This document shows, piece after piece, positions 42,986 to 54,048 of a DNA stretch of 64,000 nt (the first letter of the stretch is position 1; every line of letters begins with the position of its first letter). Source of the DNA: Brasenia schreberi (taxonomy: Eukaryota; Streptophyta; Magnoliopsida; Nymphaeales; Cabombaceae); NCBI GenBank assembly GCA_036023115.1, contig JAYKKT010000073.1:18381001-18445000 (forward strand). Direction: 5' to 3'. The notes below the pieces were generated by a model. It was not told the DNA's origin, did no database searches, and saw only the letters and a program-made list of their open reading frames with translations. The translations under genes and the position numbers were made by a program.

Positions 42986-44164
42986 CTTAATGTAGCTAAG
43001 TTTCTTGAATTTAAATTGCATACTGAATATTTTGAAGCTATTGGAAAGCTTTTATACAAATCATGTATACGTCAAACGATTACAGAACTAGATAGTTTGA
43101 GTTTAATGACGGAATTCTCGTTCTTAATAACCAGTTTCATGTAAAAACTACAGAGAATTACTTGTTCAAATAAAAAATAAGATTCGCATCGGATATTTTG
43201 TTAACTTGAATCAGAAAATAACTGAAAAATGAGGAAGAATATGACGATCAAAATTGTAAGGCAAGGGCAGAACGATAAACATACCAAGTACATGAATACA
43301 GAAACTAGCAAGATCAACCTTCTTGCCAGAATCATGTAAAGTAAAGTTTTGCGTTGAAGACTTTATATACTGAAATCGTATTAATTTAATTTTGATTAAG
43401 AGCTTCATTTACGATAGATTAATTTTAATTGATATTAATGGTCCATCGACAATAGCAAAAAATGAACCGATTTGCAGTATAAATCAGTAACGTTATTAAA
43501 ATTAGCGATTACAGTAGTCATTTTTGTATACAAACTATAGTTTTAGTGAATGACAGTTTCCGTGAAGAAACAAGAGAGACATTTTTAAGTCTTATTTGTT
43601 ATGTGTGGTTCACTAGATCTTCCGAGTACTTGAACCACAGGTGACGCATGTTTTAATGGTGTTGAATGGAATCAGCAACTTCCTATATGTAAAATGCACA
43701 TATGCTGCAGATTCTTTTTCTAAAGAAGTTCTCGGTTTGGTAATGAACGCATATAAAAGCTACAAGCCCAACAACACAAAGGGCAGGGAAGCAAGCTCAT
43801 AAAGAATCAAGATAAGGCATACTGCATGAAATATCGATGCATTCCTTTTGTGCCAATTTTGATTGCCAATGAACTTAACTTACATAGCCTGAACATATTA
43901 CTCAAAGCACCAAAAGGTGTTCGGTTTACCTGATTCAATGTACTCATATTGAAAGAAAAATAATAGAAGAAATAATGTTGAGCTTGAGTTCTTGAGTAGT
44001 TGTTACACAGAAATCAAATTTAACACCTGAAAAGAATGTTAGGATAGCATTATTCTTTGAGGTGTAATAAATACTAATATTTAGTTTTGTTTACTACTAC
44101 CGGTATCAAATAACCGAATGCGATGAACACCGTAAAACATCTTTAAGATACAACAAAGACCCTC
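42986..44164 (-). pseudogene. PME leader exon relic and upstream segment, second copy in unit 2
   Basis: The leader on the - strand (43335-43285) reads MILARRLILLVSVFMYL before a gtatg donor, with a TATA-like box at 43361-43370. No PME body follows downstream. From 43310 to 44163 the segment matches 19385-20225 of unit 1. It could still drive a short transcript but encodes no enzyme. Confidence 0.78.
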
Positions 44165-44485
44165 GATTCATCTTACACAAATATAATCAAGTCGTAAACA
44201 AACTGGCAAAAAAAATAATGATATTGTAAACACAATTAGTACTACAATTAGAGTTATAAGCTCTCTTGAAAACTAAGTAGGAATAAACTCACACAATGAC
44301 ATAAAAGTTAAATGAATCTTGTTTACAATACCATTATATATAGATAGTGAAGATGTAATCATAAATGCTATTAATGAGCATAATTATCACTCAAAAAAGT
44401 AGCTCTTAACTTATAACATGAATCATTAATGCTCAAGACCACTTCATTTGCTACTAATGAGCACAATTATCTTAATACCAAAATA
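44165..44485. other. AT-rich segment, possible LTR remnant
   Basis: It shares phrases with 23480-23700 (tgagcataattatcac, ctactaatgagcacaattat). It ends in the flanking duplication of the LINE that follows (44465-44485). Confidence 0.5.
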
Positions 44486-44956
44486 CAAAAACAACAACAA
44501 CTAAGCCTTTTCCCGTACTAGACGGGGTCAGCTACCTGGATTCTTTGTTTTCGCATATCCCTATTGTGTGTCATGTTAGCAGTTAACTCCCAATAAGCTA
44601 GATCATTCTTTATTTTTCCTTCCAACACTTTTGTGGTTGTCCTCTACCTCTTTTAATACTTTTCAAATTTAGTTTTTCTAACCTTCTTACAGGTTCTTCT
44701 TTTGATCTTCTTTCTATATGTCCAAACCATCTTAAATGATGTTCTCTCATTTTATCCTCTATTAGTGTCACTCCTAATTTGTTTCTAATAACCTCATTAT
44801 GTACACTGACTTTTCTTGTATGACCACTTATCCATCTTAATATCTTCATTTTTGTCACAGACATCTTTTGTATATGTTGATGATTAACTGCTCAACACTC
44901 AGAACCATAAAACATGACAGGCCTAATTGTTGCTCCAAAATATTTACCTTTTAACG
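44486..44956 (-). mobile_element. RTE LINE 3' part, truncated
   Basis: The complete LINE tail (aacaacaacaactaagcc) lies at the low end, followed by the C-terminal coding region (- strand, KMKILRWISGHTRK to IERRSKEEPVRRLEK). It is cut at 44956, where PMEI flank begins. The 21-bp sequence just before it (44465-44485) equals the one after the LINE 5' end in unit 1 (23459-23479), so both descend from one insertion. Confidence 0.85.
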
Positions 44957-45432
44957 TTACAGTGTCTTCGCATATACAACCCCCAAGGTGTTAAGCAATG
45001 CAGGCATCGTACCCAATCCTTTAGTTATAATGTTGTTATCCACGGGCTCAGCACCCATCAGAAATGGCTGTCAGGGCCAATGGCAGACTAAAATAGCCAC
45101 AGCAGCATAATCAATGGGTATTGTGAGAAAGGGGATTTGACGAGAGCCGTGTCCTTACATGATAGATCAATTGAAATTTCGGATAGATCAATTGCAGAAA
45201 CCCGAGGACCAAAATTTCTTCATTTGTTGTATACTTTCATATACCATAACTTGTCCTTGTACCTTTCATATACCATAAATTTCCAAAACATGAACCAGCA
45301 AAAATAGGAAACGGAAGCGAATACAGTTACAGGATTCCTCCCCTACATAGAAAATCTTATAGTTTCCGTATTTTTATTGTTTATACGTTTTAGGCAGTCA
45401 CCCCACCTTTGGCCATGGCGACTGCTACATGT

Positions 45433-45438
45433 TATAAA
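45433..45438 (+). promoter_or_regulatory. TATA box of PMEI copy 3
   Basis: tataaa lies 55 bp before the ATG at 45488, as in the other copies. Confidence 0.75.
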
Positions 45439-45487
45439 TCAAGGCCTTGTACAGGCAAAGGCTTACAACCGAAGATTGTGAGCCAAT

Positions 45488-46021
45488 ATGGCATCTATTC
45501 CCTTCTTTCTTCTTTCTCTCGCATGCGTAACACAATCTCTTTTGGCTAGGGGAGAGCAAGGCATAGAATTCCTGCAGGCCACCTGCAACGAAACAGAAGA
45601 TTATGATTTCTGCTTGACGACACTTCAGACCGAGAAAGATAGCTATTCAGCAGACCTCTGGGGCTTGGCGAACATCACAGCTGGCCTAGACATCCGTAAT
45701 GCTACTTCTACACTTTCTCGTATCAATGAATTGCTCAAGACAGAGACTGACGAGAGGGTAACTTCAAGTCTCAAGGTTTGTATGGAAGTATACGAGAATG
45801 ATGTTGAGTATGCTCTGCCGAACGCATTCAAATACTTGAAGGAGAAGAAAGACTTTGATGCACTGTTTATGATCGGAGCCCTTTTATCATCTTCGAGTAT
45901 TTGTAGGGATGCGTTTAATGAAGTGCAACTGCCATCACCCATTGCCGAAGAAAACAGCGCCTACAGAAAGCTTGGAGTGCTCGGTCTTAACCTTATGAAT
46001 CTCATTAGAGGCCACACCTGA
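45488..46021 (+). CDS. Pectin methylesterase/invertase inhibitor (PMEI) copy 3, intact
   Basis: 177 residues, single exon, with the same signal peptide, four Cys pattern (C33, C42, C98, C139) and C-terminus as copy 2. It differs from copy 2 at eight residues (S5P, L6F, K35E, T54S, R58W, R130G, P132L, N137S), while I count only three silent differences. Three changes fall in the loop just before C139. The gene begins the third unit of the array. No PME follows it within 13 kb. Inhibitor target (PME or invertase) is undecided, as for copy 2. Confidence 0.9.
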   Translation: MASIPFFLLSLACVTQSLLARGEQGIEFLQATCNETEDYDFCLTTLQTEKDSYSADLWGLANITAGLDIRNATSTLSRINELLKTETDERVTSSLKVCMEVYENDVEYALPNAFKYLKEKKDFDALFMIGALLSSSSICRDAFNEVQLPSPIAEENSAYRKLGVLGLNLMNLIRGHT

Positions 46022-46165
46022 ATGGTCTTATTAGCACTTAATTAGTTCTTGAATTAGACTTTGCCTTGTTTAAGGTGTTCTCTCATGGCCATTGCTGCGT
46101 CAAAATTCTTCTTATAAATTAGATAATGATTTCCTTCCATTTAATCAAGGGGGAAAACAGAACAT

Positions 46166-46970
46166 TTTTTGGCAATGAATGATTGTTACCATATCTGTTT
46201 TTGGCAATTCTCTTGAATCACCTACTCACTGACTCCATACTCTCAATTCTCTTATCATAATTCAATTCAAATTCAACCAGACTTATCAAAACCCTTTTTT
46301 TGAAAGTTTTACCCCTAAAAGAAAAAGGACCTAAAATTATACTCATCCCGATAAAATTTGGGTGAGACTGGGTATAGGTGAACTCATCCTCAAGTCACCC
46401 TGTTGCCATGCAAGCCCTCGGGAATTGAACTCACCGACCAAGCGCGAGTTGAAGAGCCCTACAAAATGCATGCCCTGAGAATTGAACCCACCAACAAAGT
46501 GCGAGCTGAAGAGCCCTACCAAATGAGCTAACGCTCTGAGAGCCACTTCCTTGATCCTTCACGTTTAATGATTTTCTAGCAAAAGCTTCCATTAACTTAA
46601 TTTGGCAGCATCAAAACAAAAACCAAGCTCTTTCTCGCACCAAGTGGCATCGGGTAGATGGATTCTTGGTAGGCAATGAGCTTATCTTAGAATCAACTTT
46701 ATTTAAATATTTAAATCTGCAAGAAATTCAAGGAAAGTGTGGTGGTTCAAGTGGTTTGTCACTACTTCTCCTTTAGTAAGGCCTCCTGTTCAATACTCGA
46801 AGAGCTTCGCCCCTAATGCGACCGACCCTGCTAGAAGCAGAGATTGATTGTCCTCTTTGGTGGGGTTTCTGATGAATCAAACCCAAATTCAAAGTCCTTT
46901 TAGTCTGATGACATGACTTGAGTTCCTCAATTTCTTGAAGATTTTGTTGATTAGCAGTATCATAAAGCTT
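46166..46970 (-). mobile_element. Extra DNA after PMEI copy 3 with tRNA-like SINE heads
   Basis: Absent from the matching place after copy 2 (about 27388), where the flanks join directly within a run of t. On the - strand it holds two tandem tRNA-like heads (B-box complements gaattgaactcacc at about 46432 and gaattgaacccacc at about 46481; an A-box-like gttagctcatttggtaggg reading from about 46530). A + strand F1-like head (ggttcaagtggtttgtcac) lies near 46745. It is probably a composite of SINE insertions; a deletion in copy 2 is the alternative. Confidence 0.6.
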
Positions 46971-48057
46971 TTGTGTCAATTTTCGTCTTCGTTGCCTGGA
47001 TGGGGAACGGAAGAAGCTGAGCTACTGGAGTTGCCTTGTGCTTGACGAATTAAAATAAAAAAAAATAAACCAGGCTCAAGTTATTGTAAAGGAAAAGGAA
47101 GTCATCTAATATGAGCTAGAGTTCCAACTTAGCTCGATTGACTTTCCATGCAAAAGCTCGAATTGATTTCGTACATCATCTTATTTGGCAAAGTTAAGTT
47201 CCAATGCAACCAAAAGGCTAGAGCTGAGCTTGGGGAATATATAAATAAATATATGTTTAATATATAATGATATATATTCAAACATGTGTATGCTTAAATC
47301 TACTCAAACATCTTTAGTGTTACGATCAATAATGGATATTTGAATTTAAAAAGTGTTATAATATTTGCATTAAATGTGAAGAACGATAATGATATAATTA
47401 GCTTTTTAAATTAAAATCTCCATAGTTGGTTTGAGAAGATTGATGGTTTAGGTGAAAAAGCAATGTCTTTCTTCTTTCTACCTTTGCTCTTTTCACCTAG
47501 ATCATTGATCTTTTATCCTTTGCTTTTATGATCTACATCATTCATCTTTTTTGTCTACCCAGATCAACATTGATGCTCCATTGAGAGTCTAGCAACCCTC
47601 TCTCTCTCTTCACACACACATATATATATACTAGAAAATCTAGATTTAGGGATTCAACATGGTGAATAATTGAATTAAAGAAGTAAATACTATTTGAAGG
47701 TTGCATTTAATGGTTTATCACATAAACTATTCAAGTTTGTGGTTCTCTATTTTGGTGGATTCCCTAAATCTATACTCTCTTTCTTGCATGCACACATATA
47801 CACACACATAATCTAAATTTAAGCAACCTAGAGAAATAGAGAACCATAAGAAACTCATCCCAACCATTCAATCATTGAGATAAACGGTTGTTATAATAAA
47901 ATGGAAAGCGTAAATGCAACCTAGAAAAATGTATTTACTTTTTTATTCAAATCGGCATCATTAATTATGTCAATCAAACGGTGAAGATGATTGGATCCTT
48001 GTGATTCTCTATCTTATGGGCTCCCTAAATCAAGATTCTCTCTCTCTCTCTCTCTCA

Positions 48058-48090
<33 letters not shown>

Positions 48091-49454
48091 ATAATAATAA
48101 TAAAGTTGGTAAAACCCCATTTTGACTAGGCCCCCTTTCTATATAAATTATTGGGATTTGCTAGACTCTATATTAAACCATCCTTATTAATCTGGATTGC
48201 ATATTTGATAGATGAATGATATAGACAAAAAAAGCAAAAAATAAATAATATACTATACAAAATTTTAATTAATTTTTACTTTTCAATCTATGTCATCCAT
48301 TTCTCCAATCCAAGAGTGATGAATGGTCTAATATAAATCAAATTTAGCAACTCTCACGCACTCTCACTCTCCCTATGTATTAGTGTATGGATCTTGAAAA
48401 TAGACCCAAATACGAAACCGGGAGTGGCCCCACCCTCACCCGAGCTGATTACCAATTGCCACCCCAGTCTAGCTTGGTACTTCTTGGAGCAAGACTATCC
48501 GGGATGAGACCCGATCCGAATCCAAACGGGGTGGGGGACCCTGACGTAGGGAGTGCGAATCTCCGAAGCAGAGGTGTTTGCACTTCAACCAATCAACGTC
48601 ACTCGCGGGCCCCACTCCCCCCTCTGAAAGCAAGATTTTTCGAATATGCACAACCACTTAGTTCATCATATTCCATAAACACCCTAAATCTTTTTAGATA
48701 ATGACAGATAAATCAAATTTCAAATTATATTCCTGCCCAAATGAACCCACACACATCAATTTCAAAACAACCAAATGTAGCACAGAGAACAACAGCTTAG
48801 CCGGCTAGTTCATCGGCTCACAAGTTTAGTCCCATCCGGCTTCCCCATTGTACCCAAGAAAAGCAACCAGCATAAAGCTGGTAAACGAGCCGAGCTGCTC
48901 ATGGTTTGACTTGAGGTGAGCTTAATTAAGTTCATGTTTGGTTCTCAAGCGCAACACATGCTCGGTTTGATTCAGCTCAGCTTGTATAGGCTCACTTAGT
49001 TAAATATATTGGAAATTTGTGTTTGGTTTGACTTAGCTTATGTAAGCTTGCTTATGCTCAAATTAAGCTAGAAAACCATGGATAACTATCACATAGTCCC
49101 ATGTTAAAATCTTTCAATAGGTCACTTAGTTAGTGGGTCAACTCACAAGTTGAAGATCATGAGTTTGGTACCTCGGGCATGCATTTTCTTTTGGCATCCC
49201 CATTTGTACCCCAAAAAAATCTCAATTCACAAAATGATATATTAAAGTATGATTTGACTTCATTTTTAGTTAATAAGTTCCCCTCTAGATTTTATACATG
49301 AAGAACAACATCTTAGCCTTAACAAAAAGATTTCTAATTCGACTCGTGCTTGGTTCGTGTTTGGCTCAGCTTAAATCGATAAACATGCTGAACATGAATT
49401 GGATTAGTTGGTAAATTGAGCCTTGGATTATTAGTTTGTCGCACTTAGCAAAAT
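46971..49454. other. Intergenic DNA
   Basis: 46971-47220 repeats the PMEI copy 2 downstream flank. After that the sequence is AT-rich with short microsatellites (about 47600-47640 and 48040-48100). An open frame at 48387-48701 has no family signature. A tRNA-like phrase (gagtttggtacctc) near 49160 may be another old SINE. No gene is supported. Confidence 0.5.
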
Positions 49455-49710
49455 TTTAACCATTAGTTGATTAGGCACTCGTTTCCTTCAAGCAAGGTTT
49501 CCGGTTCGAATCTTTGAATGAAGAAAACCAACATTGAGAGAGCTTTATCTCTTAGTGGGAAGACTCAGCTTGAATCAAATAAGTCGGAGTCTGTTTTTCT
49601 TGTTACAAGAAGAGGCTGAAGCCCACACATGCACCTTTTGGGAGTCGAACCCCCCACCAGCAGCAACAGCACTAGAGTGCCCTCATGCTGTTGAGCTAAC
49701 GCTGTCTACA
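49455..49710 (+). mobile_element. Double-headed composite SINE (F1 forward, F2 reverse)
   Basis: The left end is a forward tRNA-like head (A-box-like tagttgattagg, B-box ggttcgaatct at 49503-49513), then aagaaaaccaacattgagag. The right end is a reverse tRNA-like head (ggagtcgaacccccc at 49641-49655, ttgagctaacgc at 49691-49702). The same arrangement occurs, reversed, at 60390-60685. The two copies share the order of blocks, including gtcgragtctgt-like sequence and acacatgcac at the middle junction. Confidence 0.65.
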
Positions 49711-50148
49711 CATACATAAGTCAGGGTCTTTGATGTCTTTCAACAACGAGGACAAATAGAGATAAATGGTGAATATCCTTTTTCCTCCTAATAACTCAAG
49801 CCGTTGGATAGGAGATGGACGGTATATCATCAACTACATAAAAGTTATGTGTGATCGCAGTACTTGGAGTGATTACTGTATACCGTCCACCACTCAACCA
49901 GCTACAGTGACTGGGTTAAGCTTTTTAAATTCGAGATATTTGAAAAGCATGATTTTTGACGATCCACGATCATGATCTCTTCGTGAAGCGAACCCGCAAA
50001 GAACGTTTCCAGAAGATGGAAAAGGATAAAATCGCAGAAGAAGAATCTCTAGGGAATTTAGGATTTTCTTATTTGTTGTTTTCTGGGTCTTCCTTTTCCT
50101 CCGCTTCTCCGCCTCGTTCTGCTGAGAGAATACTGCCCAGAAACTTCT

Positions 50149-50151
<3 letters not shown>

Positions 50152-50209
<58 letters not shown>
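50152..50209. repeat. (CT)n tract in the leader of the 50-kb gene
   Basis: More than 50 bases of ct, ending about 75 bp before the ATG at 50283. It is probably part of the 5' UTR or core promoter, as is common in plants. Confidence 0.9.
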
Positions 50210-50212
<3 letters not shown>

Positions 50213-50282
50213 CGCTCGTATGGGTTCTGTGGGATTTCTTCTAAAACCCTGATTACATAAGTTTGTGACCCCACTTGGGGAG

Positions 50283-52956
50283 ATGAGTAATAAGGTATGG
50301 ACTGTGAATTGCTGTTTGTGTTGTGCGCGTGTATGTTTTGGGAGAATGATGTAATTTGCAACGCCTTACTTGATGCAGCCAGAGATGGCTGAGTTTTAGT
50401 GTGAATTATTGGTTTCGATTTCTTTTCTTTTGGGTCGATTGGACTGTTTCTTGGGTTTCTTGTGCTTTATGATGTTGCTGAAATTTGGATCGGGTTATGC
50501 TAAAGGCTCGTTTAGAATTTCATGCTATGATCGGACCGTGCTCGGCACTATTTTAGCATTTGATCAGGGGGATGCTGAAGGCTATTTGGCGTCTACTCAG
50601 GCAGCGTCTTTTATACCGTGCCCATTTGAACCAATCTATTATTTTTGTTTGTAGATTGAGAGGCTTAAGTTTGTTTTTATGGTTTGTCTATGTAAGGAGG
50701 CCATGAAGGAGAGTAGTATCGGTAATGGATGTTTCTTTCTTGATAATCTAGACGCTTCATGCTTATTACATTCTAAGTTTGAATTGTGTAGTTGAAGATG
50801 GAATCGCCATTTTCAAATTGGTTTGAAGGTTCTCTTTCTTAAGCACTTAGGGTGCATAATGTGATTGATCCTTCTGTTTTTGTTTATTGATAGTCAGACA
50901 TTGGATATAACATGTAAACGAAGCAGTTTAAACATAGATTTCTGTATAGAATTTCAATTGGTAATTTTAGCATTTGGATTCTTAATTCTGCATGACTGGT
51001 TGCTCCAAGATGAAGTTTCCTGATTGGTTTTGTCTTCGGGGTTTTTCACTGCGATTTAGTGTATATGGATATTGCTTTTAAGATTTCTATGTCTATGAAT
51101 ATTGCTATTAAGATTTCTATCTTCCAAGAGGGATGTGTTTATCAGGTGGGTATATGGAAGTGTAGGAGGAAGTGTATGGGGATATGAAATACTTCTCCTT
51201 AAAGTTTTAGAATATGGTTTCTTTGTTCATGAATCGTGGTTTCCTATTTTGGGGTTTTCATTGTTTCAGACTTATCATTATTAGGTTCCAGAAACAACTC
51301 GAAGTCATTTCTCTTAATTAGGGAGGGAAGATGTTAAAATTATTCTCATTTCTTGTGCTTCTGGTTATGAATATACCTCTCTATCAGATTTATTTATTTT
51401 GTAATTGAAAATCTGTTAGTTAACTAGTTAAGTAACTCTTTGGTATTGGGCAGGAAGAAGGAAAATGCATGGAGGCTGTCAAGCCTTCTGTCCCTCCTTT
51501 GAATTCTGAATCCTGCCTGCCTCCCAGAAAACGTCTCCTTGTTGGATTGAGGAGGCAAAATGGATGTGTGCCACCTTTATCATCTTTATCCTCCTCTTCA
51601 TCATTCACATCATGGTCATCATCAGCCTCATCATCCTCTTCACTATCATCGTCATCATCATCTTTGTCTCCACCATCTATTTCATCTGTTTCAAGTGAAT
51701 TCAATGTACATATTCGTGAACTTATATATGGCAATGCATGGTTTTCTCTGTCGCCCGAAGAAATGATTGAGGCGTCTAGGTCAGCAGCTTTAGCTGCTGC
51801 TGAAATTGCAGCTGCAGCGAAGGCTACTGCTTTGGAGAAAGCGGCTGCAGCAGCTAAGGCAGCTACAGCTGCCAAAAAGGCACTTGAGCTTGTGGCCTCC
51901 ACTTCTGATAAAGCCCTTATCAAGGAACCCCATAGGAAAAACAAGCCCAAGAAGCAGATCCCAATTAAGCTTTTGTATAAGAAACGTGAAGCTGGAAAAG
52001 CTAAAGATAGTGGTAATTGTTTGGTTAGAAAGAAGAGAAACCCAGTTCCCCAGAACATGGAAAGTGGAGAAATTCTGAAGGAGGTGGGTCATGATAAGGC
52101 TTTGGGAACTCATAAGCATGTTGATGATGAAGAACTAGCTCTCCAGCTGCATCGTGCCATGAATAGCTCCCCAAGGATTTTAAAGAAGGCCATGAATACT
52201 GCTTCACAGACTGACTGTAGAGCCAACGATCATTCAAGGGTTGTCACTCGCAAGAAACACAAAGGACCCAAGTTTGCTTCATTAGAAAAAGTTCAAATCG
52301 ACTGTGATCCTCAATTTTGTAAAGCCACAATGACATCTTTACCTGATGGAAATGGTAGTGTGTATGTGAGAAGTGAACAATCTACTTCCTCTGCACAAAA
52401 TGTTTCTCCTGCAGAAAGGGTCTCCAGTCGACCTTCTAATGAGTATAATTACCAGTCACACAAGGAGAGAGGAAGTCACTCCCAGGTTGAGGAAGTAGCT
52501 GGCTACTTTATGACTGATGATAAGCAACAGGTTGATACCCTGGAAAGTGATAGTCTTGGCAAGGCATCATATAATGGTCCAAAGTTAACTGTGAGTCCAT
52601 GTAATATTAGAAAGAGTGAGGACCATTCAGTGCATTCACTTCCTTTAGAGTTTGGTCAATACAGAAGGTCTCAGGTTCTCCAGCAAGAAGGGTTGGAACC
52701 ACAAGAATTAGAATCAGCTGAGGCAACTGAATCACAATGTTATGCTGATAGGCTGAAATCTGAGCATTGTCATAAAGTCACAATCACACCGACTTCATCT
52801 GGAGAGCAAGCATCAAGGGAGCCATCTTTTATAGGAAACTGCAAAAAGTTCGTATTCCCACAATCCCAGTGCCTTGCAGAAAGCAAAAGTTTGTGCTCTC
52901 TACATAGTAATTCAACAATTACCACTGGAATTTCTTCCATCAAAGTTGATGAATGA
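50283..52956 (+). CDS. Uncharacterised Ser/Ala-rich basic protein, two exons
   Basis: Exon 50283-50294 encodes MSNK before a GT donor. Exon 51454-52956 continues in phase (EEGKC, then MEAVKPSV), giving 504 residues. If the first exon is wrong, the ATG at 51469 gives 495. Numbered from 51469: a basic patch PPRKRLLVGLRR (18-29), a serine run (38-76), then HIRELIYGNAWFSLSPEEMI (81-100). An Ala-rich predicted helix follows (about 101-144), then Lys/Arg clusters that look like nuclear signals (KNKPKKQ, LVRKKRNP) and DEELALQLHRAMNSSPRIL (220-238). The rest is low-complexity. I do not recognise the family. The helix plus basic clusters suggest a nuclear or nucleic-acid role, which is only inference. 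Confidence 0.78.
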
Positions 52957-53004
52957 GGTAACATCTTTGTGCATAGCTGTTACAAGGTTTCCCGTCTGAT
53001 GTAG

Positions 53005-53140
53005 GTTCTATTTGAATTCCGAAGTTAAGTATGGTTGAGCGAGAGTAGTGCTATGATGGGTGACCTCGTAGGAAATCCCAGTGTTGCACCTTCTAGTCAA
53101 CCCCACTTAGTGTAGGGAAAGCGTAGGTAAGGTAATGTTC
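53005..53140 (+). mobile_element. 5S rRNA-derived repeat with a LINE-like tail
   Basis: 53013-53092 follows the 3' two thirds of plant 5S rRNA: gaattccgaagttaag, gcgagagtagtgctatgatg, ggtgacctcgtaggaaatcc, gtgttgcac. About the first 35 nt of 5S are missing or unrecognisable. The next bases (ccccacttagtgtaggg, then aaagcgtaggtaagg) resemble the tail of the LINE relic near 12230. It lies just after the stop of the 50-kb gene, probably in its 3' UTR. Alternatives are a Cassandra-type LTR, which carries 5S sequence, or a plain 5S pseudogene. Confidence 0.8.
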
Positions 53141-53854
53141 GGTTTTTCCTTTCCTCTCTTAGCATCCCCCACCCCCTTTTCTAATAGCATGAAATAACTA
53201 TCAAAACCCAAACATCATATCTTTCCTTGAATGCTGTTGGTGAATGTCGGAAAACCTATTTATAGTAGAGGAGAGAGGGAAATGATTCCCTACTTTTGCA
53301 TGGGACCTGTGATGCATGGAAATAGCTGCAATAGGGCCGTTTCCCATTTCAAAGCGACAGGGAAAGTGGAAATTTGTTTTAGTGCCTTTTTGGCACATAG
53401 GAATCTTCAGTTTGAATTTTATTGCCAACTTCTCATTGTTTTCTATACGATTTTCCCCATTTCTTCACACACACATATACATATATATTTGCTGTTTTCC
53501 TTTTTCACTTTTGTAATTTATCGTTTTCCTTTTCCCGCTTTGTTTCCTAATCTGTTTCTAGGCAACATAGTATGGGACTATTTGTAGCACATGCCATATC
53601 CGATCATGGGCTACTCTTGGAACTCTTTGCATTTAATTATAATAGTTGTCTTTGCTTTTGTGACTCGAAGGATCTTTTTATTTTCTTGGCATTCATGTTG
53701 ATATTAATCAGCAATTTTATGTGTGACTTTTGTTAACGTGTGCCGAAGATTAGTATATACACATGCATTTTTTAACAAATGTTTTCCCTAACATCTTTAA
53801 TCTATGTCCTTTAATATTTAAATTTGAGTTTCTTTTCATATTTATCTTTTTGTT
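53141..53854. other. Non-coding stretch
   Basis: No gene recognised. The open frame 53231-53587 (+) has no family signature and runs through tttcttcacacac-type low-complexity sequence. Confidence 0.5.
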
Positions 53855-54048
53855 ACTACAACTACAACTAAGCCTTTTCTCATACTAGATGGGGTTGGCT
53901 ACATGAATTCTTTGTTTTTTTCATAGAATCCATGTTAAGTCCGACAAAGTTTTACGTTGGTTGTCAGAAGCCTAACACAACCCTCCTCCTTTTTCCGGAC
54001 TTGGGACCGGTCATGCAAGGGTGATCCCTTATATAGGCATAGGCAGAG
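53855..54048 (-). mobile_element. Au-like SINE / LINE derivative
   Basis: Same parts and order as 9495-9704: actacaactaagccttttct at the low end, catactagatggggttggct, then gtccgacaaagttttacg, aacacaaccctcctcc and gcaagggtgatccctta. I could not find a clear target duplication. Confidence 0.82.

Noticed and set aside
49590..49705. Possible tRNA gene on the - strand
   Set aside because: The A- and B-box-like motifs are there, but no acceptor stem or cloverleaf closes; it is better read as a SINE head.
51420..52058. Long - strand open frame opposite the 50-kb gene
   Set aside because: Antisense shadow of the Ser/Ala-rich coding region; the Asp/Glu run is the mirror of the serine codons.
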